A stretch of DNA of 64,000 nt from JAWPMV01 sp038527215 (GCA_038527215.1 JBCBGC010000004.1:81565-145564), one strand, 5' to 3'; positions 44,568 through 53,541 are shown, counted from the first letter of the stretch. The notes: generated from the letters alone by a model not told the origin. Made by a program: numbers and translations.

Positions 44568-45188
44568 AGTTATTTTTCTCGTCTCTTTTTGTTTGCGGGC
44601 CTGCTGGCGGTCTGCCTGATTGCTGAAAAAATGTATAAAAAATGGTCCCAGCCTGGATTTCTGCTCAAAGGGGAGCGACTGTTTGCCGGAGACTATATGA
44701 CCTTTACCGACCCGCAGTACAACCTGGGTAAGGGGGATGTGACGATTGCGCTTTGGATAAAAACTGTGGATCGGCGGCCTCAGATGCTGGTGCAAAAGGG
44801 CGGCATGAATGGCGCGGATGAGCCGCAGTACTGGCTACGCATCAACGACTTTCATGGAGGCCTAACCTTTCTCACAGGCGATGGAGATGGGCACTCAGCT
44901 ATTCTCAGTACGGCTGATCAACTGGCGGATGGGAAGTGGCATCATATCGTGGCGGTACGCCAAGGGCCTGCCCTGCGTCTCTACGTGGACGGCTATTTGA
45001 AGGGAGAAGCCATCTTTCCCATCAAAGACTGCACCACGCAGCAACCCCTGATCCTCGGTGCCCAACTGAATAACTTTCCGCACTTTGCTTTCGAGGGAGC
45101 GATGGAGGAAGTGGGGATTTGGCCCTGGGCAGCTTCCCTGGAAGAAGTGAAAAGCCTAATGGCCCAGACAGGGGCAGACTGTTTATAA
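44565..45188 (+). CDS. Membrane-anchored LamG-domain protein
   Basis: The product is 207 residues with an N-terminal membrane helix (LFLFAGLLAVCLIAEKM), probably an uncleaved anchor. The rest is one LamG jelly roll: DVTIALWIKTVDR, MLVQKGG, ILSTADQLADGKWHHIVAVR, LRLYVDGYLKGEA and FEGAMEEVGIWPWAASLEEV. The domain binds sugars or proteins in other systems, and the ligand here is unknown. It is preceded by an inverted repeat that covers its start codon and followed by an acetyltransferase gene. Confidence 0.85.
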   Translation: MSYFSRLFLFAGLLAVCLIAEKMYKKWSQPGFLLKGERLFAGDYMTFTDPQYNLGKGDVTIALWIKTVDRRPQMLVQKGGMNGADEPQYWLRINDFHGGLTFLTGDGDGHSAILSTADQLADGKWHHIVAVRQGPALRLYVDGYLKGEAIFPIKDCTTQQPLILGAQLNNFPHFAFEGAMEEVGIWPWAASLEEVKSLMAQTGADCL

Positions 45189-45233
45189 TTGGGGTTCTGA
45201 GGCAGGGCTTATATTTTTACCCGAAAAGCGCCC

Positions 45234-45644
45234 ATGCCTGCTATTCATCTCACGGATGATTTTCATTTTGACCCGGAAGCGGTCCTGCACCTCTATCGCC
45301 TGCACCAATGGTCCTCGGCCAAGAAACCGGAGCAGTTAGTCGCAGCCCTGCGAAATTCCCATAGCCTCATCCAGGCCTATGCAGGGGAGCAGTTAGTGGG
45401 GTTGGCCAATGCTATTTCAGACGGCCATTTGGTGGTCTATTATCCTCACTTATTGGTGCATCCGGATTTCCAGGGGCAGGGCATTGGCCGGATGGTCATG
45501 GCCCGTATGGCGGAAATCTATGGAGCCTTTCATCAGCAAATGTTGGTCGCGGACGGAGCGGCGGTAGACTTTTACAAAAAGTGCGGTTTTGTACGGGCCG
45601 GGAAAACTGAGCCCTTATGGATTTATCAGGGCGATGAGCATTAA
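45234..45644 (+). CDS. GNAT-family N-acetyltransferase
   Basis: The product is 136 residues. The acetyl-CoA site is motif A, LLVHPDFQGQGIGRMVMARM, with the QGQGIG pyrophosphate loop; VDFYKKCGFVRAG is motif B. It transfers an acetyl group to an unknown amine in the cytosol. Its TAA stop overlaps the convergent membrane-protein gene in a 4-bp TTAA. Confidence 0.9.
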   Translation: MPAIHLTDDFHFDPEAVLHLYRLHQWSSAKKPEQLVAALRNSHSLIQAYAGEQLVGLANAISDGHLVVYYPHLLVHPDFQGQGIGRMVMARMAEIYGAFHQQMLVADGAAVDFYKKCGFVRAGKTEPLWIYQGDEH

Positions 45645-45928
45645 GCCGCTTCCTGTTTGAAGCGCTCATAGAAGAACTTGCCCGTCAGATAGTATAACAC
45701 CAGAATCAATAAAGCCCCGGCAAAGATGCCGTGCGCTGCCAAGCCCTGCCAGCCGTATTGGTAGAAAAAGAGGGCTATAGCCGCAACAAACTGCACGGCC
45801 GAGTAGAGGAGATTTTGCCGATTCCCAAAGCCAAAGGCACTCAGCATGCGTCCTTTCCAGATGCCTAGCACAAAGTGCGGCATGGCATTCATCAGAAAAA
45901 AGCCAATCAGAAAGTCTATCCAATTCAT
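45641..45928 (-). CDS. Small four-helix membrane protein, divergent from a TetR gene
   Basis: The product is 95 residues with three or four hydrophobic segments (FLIGFFLMNAMPHFVLGIW, LLYSAVQFVAAIALFFYQYG, LILVLYYLTGKFFYERF). It is divergent from the TetR gene, and the duplicated operator lies directly before its ATG, so it is the likely primary target of that repressor. Function unknown; small hydrophobic efflux-like or signalling proteins are common TetR targets. Confidence 0.82.
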   Translation of the reverse strand: MNWIDFLIGFFLMNAMPHFVLGIWKGRMLSAFGFGNRQNLLYSAVQFVAAIALFFYQYGWQGLAAHGIFAGALLILVLYYLTGKFFYERFKQEAA

Positions 45929-45951
45929 GGGGAAGTAGGTTGAAAAGTGAA

Positions 45952-45996
45952 TTTGTACAAATGTACTAATTCTTCTGATTTGTACAAATGTACTAA
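45952..45996. promoter_or_regulatory. Duplicated TetR operator (two copies of an 18-bp near-palindrome)
   Basis: TTTGTACAAATGTACTAA occurs at 45952-45969 and exactly again at 45979-45996, starts 27 bp apart. Within each copy TTTGTACA and TGTACTAA are inverted with one mismatch around a central AA. The pair lies between the divergent membrane-protein and TetR genes, and is adjacent to the TetR ATG at 46015. This is the arrangement expected for an autoregulated TetR repressor. Confidence 0.85.
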
Positions 45997-46014
45997 GTGT
46001 GTTTTCTTTGCAAC

Positions 46015-46656
46015 ATGAAAACCAGGGATCGCATATTGGATCAGGCCCGACGCTTATTTAATGAGCGGGGCCTGGAGAAGGTGACGGTACGCGACATTTG
46101 CGACGCGCTGGAGATCAGCCCTGGAAACTTCACCTATTACTTCAAGGGCAAAACCCTGGTGGTCTGGGAGTTGTATGAGCAAATGATGCTGGAGATTTAT
46201 GCCCTGGCGGGGGCCATTCCTTTGGACCACAGCAGCGTGCGCTACTTTCTGGAGGCCCACAAAGGCATCTTTTTTGTCCAGGAGAAATACCGCTTTTTTT
46301 ACCTCAATCTCTTCCAGATTTTTACCCACTACCCAGCTATTCGGGAAGCCTATCTGCAACGCTATGAGCAGGAAAAAGCCTTTGCCCGGCAGTTATTGGT
46401 ACAGTATGCCGGAGGTGGGGTCTTGATAAAAGACTTATCTGAGGGCCAAATGGACAAACTCATTAACGTAGGCTATGTGCTGAACAATTCCTGGCTCCTG
46501 GATGCGGAATTGCATTTTCGGGGCGACCGCATGGCCCGCTTGAAACATTATCTACAACTTTGTTGTGGTCGGCTGGAACCTTATCTTACCCAAGGAGCTA
46601 AAGGGGAATACGAGGCGTATTTTGACCAGCTCGAGCTTGAAACTGTGCCTGAATGA
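46015..46656 (+). CDS. TetR/AcrR-family transcriptional repressor
   Basis: The product is 213 residues from the ATG at 46015; the GTG at 45997 would overlap the operator. The N-terminal HTH is clear: TRDRILDQARRLFNERGLEK followed by VTVRDICDALEISPGNFTYYFKGK. The ligand-binding part is helical and lacks a recognisable effector motif. It likely represses itself and the divergent small membrane protein through the twin TTTGTACAAATGTACTAA sites. Its stop overlaps the M15 peptidase start (ATGA), so the two are translationally coupled. Confidence 0.92.
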   Translation: MKTRDRILDQARRLFNERGLEKVTVRDICDALEISPGNFTYYFKGKTLVVWELYEQMMLEIYALAGAIPLDHSSVRYFLEAHKGIFFVQEKYRFFYLNLFQIFTHYPAIREAYLQRYEQEKAFARQLLVQYAGGGVLIKDLSEGQMDKLINVGYVLNNSWLLDAELHFRGDRMARLKHYLQLCCGRLEPYLTQGAKGEYEAYFDQLELETVPE

Positions 46657-47414
46657 TCCGCTTTCCTGCTTTGCGAAGAAAACACAAGATGTGGCTAGGG
46701 CTTCTGGTCCTTGGCATGGCCTTACTCATCGCCGCCTGGCAATATTGGCGGGTGCGGGATTGGGGGTATTTACAGTATTATGCCTGGACAAGCTCAGAAG
46801 CCAAGGTGGAAACCCCAGCAGACCTGGCCGAGGTGCTCAAGCCATTTGAGCGGATTCGCTTCCAGAACTTGCCGGCTGCGTATCGGAGCAAAACTCTTTC
46901 AAATGAGGCGCCTTTTCGCGGGATCCTGGCTTCCCGAAGGTATTATGTGATTCCTCGCAGGGCTATTTATCGCAAACTGGTCGGAGACTTTCGCATCCGG
47001 GATTTTCTGCCCAGGGACCGCTACTTCAAGAATTGCATTCTCGGACGGGAAGCGAGCGTTTACTGGCTGGTGGATATCCGGCTCCTCCAAAAATTTCTGG
47101 CCTTCCAGGAGGCCCTTCGTAAAAAGGGCTATGACGATAGCGCCTTTTACATTTACAATGGCTACCGACATCCCGCTTATAACAAAAGGGTAGGGGGAGC
47201 CAGTCGGAGTCGCCATATCGTGGGAGAAGCGGTAGATATTTCCATTCGGGACATCAACCAGGATGGCCGGAGCACCCAAGAAGACAAAGCCATCGTGCTG
47301 GAAATCCTCGACCGACAGATCATCGGCAATGGTGGAGGCCTGGGAAAATATCCCGGTACCATGTCCGTGCATTTTGATGTGCGAGGCTATAGAGCGCGTT
47401 GGGACAAACAGTAA
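46653..47414 (+). CDS. Peptidase M15-like protein (D-Ala-D-Ala-type carboxypeptidase fold), membrane-anchored
   Basis: The product is 253 residues with an N-terminal membrane helix (MWLGLLVLGMALLIAAW). The C-terminal part has the zinc ligand pattern of M15/YcbK peptidases: NGYRHPAYNKRVGGASRSRH, then GEAVDI with the aspartate, and a later MSVHFDVRG with the second histidine. Such enzymes cleave D,D peptide bonds or act on cell-wall peptides. Its gene overlaps the TetR stop by 4 bp. A role in wall metabolism is inferred. Confidence 0.82.
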   Translation: MIRFPALRRKHKMWLGLLVLGMALLIAAWQYWRVRDWGYLQYYAWTSSEAKVETPADLAEVLKPFERIRFQNLPAAYRSKTLSNEAPFRGILASRRYYVIPRRAIYRKLVGDFRIRDFLPRDRYFKNCILGREASVYWLVDIRLLQKFLAFQEALRKKGYDDSAFYIYNGYRHPAYNKRVGGASRSRHIVGEAVDISIRDINQDGRSTQEDKAIVLEILDRQIIGNGGGLGKYPGTMSVHFDVRGYRARWDKQ

Positions 47415-47466
47415 GACGAAGCGTCTTTTCAGCAGATAACCCCTACTTTGGAACGGGAATTTTTAC

Positions 47467-48858
47467 ATGGAAAAAGGGCTTGACATACGCATACCATTGT
47501 ATTGGGGCTGGGGCCTGTTGCTCCTAACGGCAGGGGTATATCTGTGGTGGATTTCTCAAATTGAATCGGGCTTTCAGCCGCTTTGGTCCGACGAAATCAT
47601 CTACGTCCTCAATGCCCAGGCCCAGTACGAAACCGGGGAAACCGCCGCCGCTTTCACCTTCAATGGGACCGGTGCAAAAGTAGGAGGGGCAGATGCGCAT
47701 GGGCCCGTATATCCCTGGTTGCACGCGAGCATGGCCCATTTGTTTGGCTGGTCCGACCGGCTCATGATGTGGTTGCAGGCCGCCTTTGTGCTGCTGAGTT
47801 TGCTGGCTTTTTGGCGATGGAGTGCCCTTTCCTGGGTAAAAAAGCAGGGCTTTAGTTTGTTGCTGCTGCTTTTCCCTTTTTTGCCTCTCTACGGCTTTAC
47901 CTTCATGCAGGAAGGCTGGCAGATCGGCCTAGCGGTGTGGTTTGTGTTGTGGCTGGAAAAAATGGCCGCAGACCGTCCGTCAGCTTTTGTGTTTTGGGGC
48001 GGGCTGATCGGCCTGATCCTGGCTGGTTTGCTCAGGCCCATTTGGATGATGGGAGGGCTAGCCTTGCTTCCGCTGGCTGGAAACATGCGAGAGAGACTGA
48101 CCTATGGAGGCATTTTTCTCCTGGGTAGCTTGGCTTCTTTCTGGTGGGTCACTACCTTCTACGAGCCGCTCCCCAACTACTTCTCCGAACTGATCGCCAG
48201 CCTGAACACCCAAGGGGTGATGGCCTTTTTGCTGGGCTTAGGAGACCACTTTCTCGATAATCTCGGAACCTATTTCACCACCTCTACCAGAGATCCTATC
48301 GGCAACTGGCTGAAATTTAGTCCGTTTATACTCCTGATGGGCGTAGGGTGGATAGCCTGGTTGGACAAAAAGCGGGAAACGCTGGCCCTGCTCCTCTGGA
48401 TGGCTTGGGTTTTTTTCCTGCTCTTTGCCATTTATGATGCCTACGACTGGCGGGATATTCGCATCCTCGGTCCCTTGAATGTGCTGGGAATCTACGTCAT
48501 GGTGAAAAAAAGTCCGGGTTTTGCCTTGGGGCATGGGCTGTTTAGTCTGGTGATGGTGAGTGCGCTTTGCCTGCATCATCCCTGGATATATGAGCGAAAT
48601 GAACCCCGGCCCAGCGTGGAGGTGGCGGCCTTGCCCAGCGAACTAGTGGAGGAGACCTCCCCTACTGCTATCACCATCAAAGGGCCCTTGAGTCCGGAGC
48701 CGCATATTCTGCTTTACTTACCGCTCCAAACCCCCGCAGGAGGACCTATTCGCTACCTTTTGCCCTACTATGAAGTAGACCAACTGCCCACCCAGTGGTC
48801 CTTTCATCATCAGGGAAATCAGGGCTATTGGTTAAGGAAAGGTCAAGCCGAGCCTTAG
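47467..48858 (+). CDS. Multi-spanning membrane protein, possible GT-C glycosyltransferase
   Basis: The product is 463 residues with about nine or ten membrane helices. An early periplasmic loop has an acidic SDEIIYV pair after the first helix (LWSDEIIYVLNAQAQYE), as in GT-C transferases that use polyprenyl-linked sugars. GGADAHGPVYPWLHASMAH follows, with a further acidic and His residue. The C-terminal about 80 residues are soluble. The substrate is unknown. It is next to an M15 peptidase, so a role in envelope glycans is plausible but not shown. Confidence 0.68.
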   Translation: MEKGLDIRIPLYWGWGLLLLTAGVYLWWISQIESGFQPLWSDEIIYVLNAQAQYETGETAAAFTFNGTGAKVGGADAHGPVYPWLHASMAHLFGWSDRLMMWLQAAFVLLSLLAFWRWSALSWVKKQGFSLLLLLFPFLPLYGFTFMQEGWQIGLAVWFVLWLEKMAADRPSAFVFWGGLIGLILAGLLRPIWMMGGLALLPLAGNMRERLTYGGIFLLGSLASFWWVTTFYEPLPNYFSELIASLNTQGVMAFLLGLGDHFLDNLGTYFTTSTRDPIGNWLKFSPFILLMGVGWIAWLDKKRETLALLLWMAWVFFLLFAIYDAYDWRDIRILGPLNVLGIYVMVKKSPGFALGHGLFSLVMVSALCLHHPWIYERNEPRPSVEVAALPSELVEETSPTAITIKGPLSPEPHILLYLPLQTPAGGPIRYLLPYYEVDQLPTQWSFHHQGNQGYWLRKGQAEP

Positions 48859-48925
48859 CACCTGGTGCAACCTCCCTCCCTTAACGCCCATCTTCCCCCT
48901 GAGTCTTACGCCTTACCGACAAACT

Positions 48926-50035
48926 ATGAGAACCCTTTTTTACCTCAGCCTATCTCTATGCCTTACGGCCTGCTTCCAGCAGAAAAAAATCTCCCAGGCC
49001 AAGCTACCCGCCCAGGGCCCTTCTCAATTTACCAGTGAGCAACAGAACCTGATCACCCAGGTAGCTCGGGAATTCCCGGAAGGAACTCATTTGTCGATTT
49101 GCCTGATGAAAGGCTCCGAAAAGGAGTTCATTGGCGTGGTCCGGGAGGGGGACCTTCTGTCATGGCGGAATCTGAAAGCCCGGGTATTTGAAATAGGCTC
49201 CATCTCCAAGGTACTGACCAGCCACATGCTGGTTTCAAGCATCCGCAAAGGCTATGTGGATTCCCTACGGCAGCCTATTGCCGCATTTTTACCCGTAAAA
49301 ATGGCCGAGCAACCGCCCATTACTTTCTGGCATTTGGCCAGTCATACCGCGGGCCTACCCACGGTCCCTACCAATTACACCGGCAATATTTTTACCTATA
49401 AAAATCCCTACCGCAAATATGATGAAGTAAAGCTCCTGAGCTATTTGCAGAAAGGCTTGGAAATCGATTCTACGGTGGGCGGGCAATACCGCTATTCCAA
49501 TGCGGGCATGGGCTTGCTGGGCTATACGCTGGCCCGGGCGCGGAATGTCTCCTATGAGAGCATGCTACAGGCAGATATTGTGGGTCCCCTGGGCCTAACG
49601 CGCACTACCACCCAGCGCGACCGATTGGAGCCTTTTTTGGTCCCTCCGCAAAACTTCAACGGAAAGCCCACCTCTCACTGGGATATGGGCATCCTGGCTG
49701 GGGCTGGAGGCATCCTTTCCACCACCGAAGATTTGAGTAAGTATGTAACATGGGCTTTTCAGCGCCTTTTGGGAGCTGATAAGGTGATGGGGGAGCGCAC
49801 GTTTTCCATAGGAGAACGCTATGATATGGCCCTGGGCTGGCACATCGCTAAGCATACCGTCAAAACGCCCATTCTCTGGCACAATGGCGGCACCGGAGGC
49901 TTCAAATCTGCCATGGGCATTCATCCCGAAAAAAAAGTAGCTGTCATCATTCTTACCAATATTGGGGCTACCTTTAACGAGAAGAAAGGCCTGATCGACG
50001 ATCTGAGTTTTGATCTGATGAATACCCTCTTATGA
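48926..50035 (+). CDS. Beta-lactamase-fold serine hydrolase lipoprotein
   Basis: The product is 369 residues with a lipobox at Cys16 (LTAC). Active-site motifs are S92-I-S-K95, Y-S-N in YRYSNAGMG and H-N-G-G in LWHNGGTGG, with ASHTAGLP and GAGGILSTTEDLSKY as in AmpC-type and esterase members. It is the third protein of this fold in the window. Its stop overlaps the next gene (ATGA), so it is coupled to a DJ-1-like gene. Substrate unknown. Confidence 0.9.
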   Translation: MRTLFYLSLSLCLTACFQQKKISQAKLPAQGPSQFTSEQQNLITQVAREFPEGTHLSICLMKGSEKEFIGVVREGDLLSWRNLKARVFEIGSISKVLTSHMLVSSIRKGYVDSLRQPIAAFLPVKMAEQPPITFWHLASHTAGLPTVPTNYTGNIFTYKNPYRKYDEVKLLSYLQKGLEIDSTVGGQYRYSNAGMGLLGYTLARARNVSYESMLQADIVGPLGLTRTTTQRDRLEPFLVPPQNFNGKPTSHWDMGILAGAGGILSTTEDLSKYVTWAFQRLLGADKVMGERTFSIGERYDMALGWHIAKHTVKTPILWHNGGTGGFKSAMGIHPEKKVAVIILTNIGATFNEKKGLIDDLSFDLMNTLL

Positions 50036-50589
50036 AGCTTGGCTACCTCCTCTTTGACCGCATTACCTGGTTAGATTTTATCGGCGTATACGATCCCCTG
50101 ACCCGGCTGAAAAGCATGGGCTTTCTCCCTGATCTGAGCTGGGAAACTTGTGCCTTTGAGTTGCCTGTCCGGGATAGTTTTGGCTTGGCCATGGTGCCAG
50201 ATAAAATTGGAGAGCCTTTGCATGATTATGATGTGCTGATCGTGCCGGGAGGCTTTGGGACACGAGACCTGATTCAACGTGAGGATTTTATGGATTGGGT
50301 AAAAACGGCTGGACCCGTTCCGCTCAAGGCTTCTATTTGTACCGGGAGCCTCATCCTGGGGGCTGCAGGCTTTTTGCAAGGCAAACGAGCCACTACGCAT
50401 TTTGATGAGTACGCAGCGCTGACGCCTATGTGCGGCGAAGTAGTCAAAGCGCGGATCGTGGAAGATGACGGGCTCATCACGGCTGGGGCGGTGGCTACTT
50501 CCCTGGATCTGGGGCTTCATTTGGTCGAAAAATGGGCTGGTACGAAGGCCCGGGAGCAAATCCGGCAACGCATGGATTATCCTGCTTAA
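50032..50589 (+). CDS. DJ-1/PfpI-family protein
   Basis: The product is 185 residues. The nucleophile-elbow cysteine is C103 in ASICTGSLILGAAG, and IVPGGFG precedes it. KRATTHFDEY supplies the expected histidine of isonitrile-hydratase-like members. The family includes amidases, isonitrile hydratases and redox or glyoxalase proteins. The specific activity is unresolved. Translation is likely coupled to the upstream lipoprotein by the 4-bp overlap. Confidence 0.88.
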   Translation: MKLGYLLFDRITWLDFIGVYDPLTRLKSMGFLPDLSWETCAFELPVRDSFGLAMVPDKIGEPLHDYDVLIVPGGFGTRDLIQREDFMDWVKTAGPVPLKASICTGSLILGAAGFLQGKRATTHFDEYAALTPMCGEVVKARIVEDDGLITAGAVATSLDLGLHLVEKWAGTKAREQIRQRMDYPA

Positions 50590-50674
50590 ATTTTCTTAGT
50601 TTCGAACACTTCCGAAGTAGGATGAATCTTTAACACACAAAAGATTCAACACATCTGCTCTTATTACCTCCTGC

Positions 50675-51544
50675 ATGAGTTTTACTGACATCGTAACCCG
50701 TTCCCTGACCATCAATCAGGTGCCCATCAAAGTGCATGGGATTTCCACCGGCATGGTCAAGGTCAAAGCCAAATACCTCAACGCCCGTCGCAAAGGCCTG
50801 CTGGCTGCCTTAGCCTTTCTGTTTGATAAGGAATTTTCGGACTGGGCCCCCATCTGGACCTGGGTGATCGAGCATCCTGAAGGCATTTTTTTGATTGATA
50901 CGGGGGAAAATGCCAACGTCAACGATCCCGGTTATTTCAAGTCCTCCGGGGCTTTTTCCAACTGGCTCAATACCACCCAATTCAAATTCAAGATCGAGCG
51001 CGACGAGGAGATCGACCGTCAACTGGAGCGAGTGGGATTGTCTGTGGCCAAACTGGATCGGGTCTACCTGACGCATTTGCACCTGGATCATATTGATGGT
51101 TTGCGTCATGTCAAGGATAAACCCGTTTGGGTGAATAAGCTGGAGTGGGAAAAGCCCTATGCAGATCTGCCCAAGCTATACCCGGAAGGCTGGGAACCCC
51201 AGTTGTTTCCTATGGACACCAGCTATGCAAATTTTCCCAAGGCAGCTTTTCTCACCCAGGACCAGAACTTGATCGCCCTGGAAACGCCTGGCCATACCCA
51301 CGGACAAACCTCATTTTTACTCAAGACCGATCAAGGGGAAATCCTCATCGCGGCCGATGTGGTGTACTACCAGCAGCAGTTGGTCGACGACATCTACTCC
51401 GCCGCTAACGTCAACTTCAAAGCAGCCGCTGAGACCTACGCCAAACTGAGGGAATACACCCGCCAGCAAGCCGTGGTGATCCTGCCTTCTCATGATATCG
51501 AAGCTGGTACTCGTCTGGAGTACATGGAGGCCTTGAGTTGGTAA
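50675..51544 (+). CDS. Metallo-beta-lactamase-fold hydrolase, lactonase-like
   Basis: The product is 289 residues. The metal site is clear: THLHLDHIDG (His134, His136, Asp138, His139), then TPGHTHGQTSF, and ADVVYY with the bridging Asp, then LPSHDIEAG. The HxHxDH motif and order match AHL lactonases of the AiiA type and related esterases. Quorum-signal hydrolysis is only a possibility. No signal peptide; cytosolic. It follows the DJ-1 gene by 85 bp. Confidence 0.87.
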   Translation: MSFTDIVTRSLTINQVPIKVHGISTGMVKVKAKYLNARRKGLLAALAFLFDKEFSDWAPIWTWVIEHPEGIFLIDTGENANVNDPGYFKSSGAFSNWLNTTQFKFKIERDEEIDRQLERVGLSVAKLDRVYLTHLHLDHIDGLRHVKDKPVWVNKLEWEKPYADLPKLYPEGWEPQLFPMDTSYANFPKAAFLTQDQNLIALETPGHTHGQTSFLLKTDQGEILIAADVVYYQQQLVDDIYSAANVNFKAAAETYAKLREYTRQQAVVILPSHDIEAGTRLEYMEALSW

Positions 51545-51558
51545 GGTAAACTTGATTA

Positions 51559-52473
51559 TTAAGGCAGCGCCCGATAAGAAACAAAGGCAAACTTCTTCCC
51601 ATCCGGCGACCAGGAAGGCACGTTGATGGTGCCCTGCCCACCGGTAAAAGCGCAGAGGATTTTGCTGCTCTGCGCCTCCAGGTCATAGAGCTTCAAGGCC
51701 ACCGCTTTCATGGGTGGATGAGCTGACCCCTGGTCCTCCAGATAGGCAATATAGACCAGATACTTTCCGTCCGGAGAAGGGTGGGGAAACCAGTTGGAAA
51801 AGGCATCATTGGTAAGCTGCTTTTTCTCTGAGCCATCTGCCTTCATGCGCCAGAGCTCCATTTTGCCCGATGCCATAGAGTTGTAGTAGATATACTTTCC
51901 ATCCGGGCTGTAATCCGGTCCATCATCCAGGCCGGGAGCATCCGTGAGTTTGGTTTCCTCCCCGCCCTCGACCGAGATGGTGTAGATGTCGTATTCCCCG
52001 TCCCGCATGCCCACATAAGCCAGGGTTTGGCCATCGGGAGACCAGCCATGCCAGTAGGAAGGGGTGAGGCTGGTAACCACTTTCGGGCTGCCTCCTGCCA
52101 CAGGTAATACGTAGATGCGGGAGTTACGCGATCCGGGCTGTACGGTGGAATCATGATGGCTGATCACCAGTTGTTTGCCATCCGGGGAGATGCCGTGGTC
52201 ATTGTTGAGACGGTCAGCAAAGTCTGTGTCGATCAGGCGTATTTGCCGACTTTCCAGATCCACCTTAAAGAGTAGACCTTGACGATTGATGAGTAGATAG
52301 CTGCCGTCCCTGGACCAGTTAGGCGCTTCGAAATGAGCTTCTTCCTGGAGGACGATGGTGCGGCTCCCATCAGTGATATCATATATCTCTAAGGTAGACT
52401 GAAGTTTTGGGGATTGGGCAGACATAGGCAAAAGGGAAAAAACAACACAAAAAATTGCCAGGATGCTTTTCAT
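51559..52473 (-). CDS. Secreted TolB/PD40-like beta-propeller protein
   Basis: The product is 304 residues from the ATG at 52473; the longer frame to 52530 has no signal-like start. A signal peptide ends at PMSAQS. Six PD40-type blades are visible, each with S-P-D-G or S-R-D-G: NWSRDGSYLLIN, GISPDGKQLVISH, GWSPDGQTLAYVG, DYSPDGKYIYYNS, HPSPDGKYLVYIA and SWSPDGKKFAFVS. A regular six-bladed propeller. It likely acts as a periplasmic binding or scaffold protein; function unknown. It is convergent with the MBL gene. Confidence 0.87.
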   Translation of the reverse strand: MKSILAIFCVVFSLLPMSAQSPKLQSTLEIYDITDGSRTIVLQEEAHFEAPNWSRDGSYLLINRQGLLFKVDLESRQIRLIDTDFADRLNNDHGISPDGKQLVISHHDSTVQPGSRNSRIYVLPVAGGSPKVVTSLTPSYWHGWSPDGQTLAYVGMRDGEYDIYTISVEGGEETKLTDAPGLDDGPDYSPDGKYIYYNSMASGKMELWRMKADGSEKKQLTNDAFSNWFPHPSPDGKYLVYIAYLEDQGSAHPPMKAVALKLYDLEAQSSKILCAFTGGQGTINVPSWSPDGKKFAFVSYRALP

Positions 52474-52620
52474 GAGGCAGTCAGAATTAAGGGAAAAAAC
52501 CAAAGGCTTAGCGGGAGAAAATATACGCATTTTCAGCTTTCATCTCTTGCTCAAAAAACTGCGGTCGTTATTTCCCGTAAGCATACATAGCTGCTAAAAC
52601 CCCTCCCAAGTTTTTTTCTC

Positions 52621-53541
52621 ATGAACCCACAATTGTTGAAGCGTCTTCTGGAACAACAGGGGAGCCAGGATGTATTTTCTTTTCTTACAGAGGGCTTAAG
52701 TCTGGCAGATTTGAACAGCCTTCTCTTAGCCGTTTATCAAAAACGGACCAAAGCCCTCAGCCCGGCGGCGGTGCTGCGTAACTATCAGCTAAACCGCCTG
52801 GTGCAGCCGGTGGATGTGGATGAAGCAGATCTGGTGGATTTTGAACAGAAAATGAAACAAGTGCTCCCTGCATTTGGGATGGAAACAGTCAGTTTTGGTC
52901 CCGTAGCGCCCTTGGGAAGCTGTAGCGTAGTAGGGGAGGTAGATCAGAACAATGTGCTCACTGCCCTCCGGCAAACGGAAGTCGTATCAGATGTAACCAA
53001 CCTACTGGCCCTGGAAATTGCCTGGCGCAAAAGAGCGGGTGAATCCGGCGATATCCACCTTTCGGCCAGCCATCGCCATCTACGCACCCAGCATTATGAA
53101 CAGGCAGGTTTTACCGCTCACTTTCGGGTGTTGAGCCTGGCTTCAGCCGGGCGAGACAGAGGGGGAGGGCGTTTTGAACTTGCCGCTATGACCCTGCACC
53201 TGGAAGCCTATCAACACATGCTGACCAAAGGGCTGGGCTTGCCTGAAGAGCATATCCGGTTGTTTATCCGAAGCCAGGCAGAAACGGACCGATATGGTCT
53301 GGCGGCTTCCTTGCAGGAGCGTTGGCCCGGTTTGGCTTGGAAAGCCTGGAAAAGGGAGGACTTCTCCTATTACCAGGGTTGGCAGATCGGACTGTCTCTA
53401 CGCATAGGCGGGGAGTGGTTTGAGGTGATGGATGGCGGCTGGGTAGATTGGACCCAGCAATACCTGCAAAACCGCAAGGAGCGTCTCCTGATCAGCGGGA
53501 TCGGGACGGAGTTTTTGTATCGCTTGATGGGCCAGGGTTAA
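52621..53541 (+). CDS. Protein of unknown function with aminoacyl-tRNA-synthetase-like segments
   Basis: The product is 306 residues, not confidently assigned. A segment GPVAPLGSCSVVGEVDQN is followed by HLSASHRHLRTQHYEQ and then HFRVLSLASAGRDRGGGRFE. This resembles in spirit class II synthetase-like or HisZ-like folds, but the match is by eye. No signal peptide, so cytosolic. Its TAA stop overlaps the convergent lipoprotein gene's stop by 4 bp. Confidence 0.65.
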   Translation: MNPQLLKRLLEQQGSQDVFSFLTEGLSLADLNSLLLAVYQKRTKALSPAAVLRNYQLNRLVQPVDVDEADLVDFEQKMKQVLPAFGMETVSFGPVAPLGSCSVVGEVDQNNVLTALRQTEVVSDVTNLLALEIAWRKRAGESGDIHLSASHRHLRTQHYEQAGFTAHFRVLSLASAGRDRGGGRFELAAMTLHLEAYQHMLTKGLGLPEEHIRLFIRSQAETDRYGLAASLQERWPGLAWKAWKREDFSYYQGWQIGLSLRIGGEWFEVMDGGWVDWTQQYLQNRKERLLISGIGTEFLYRLMGQG

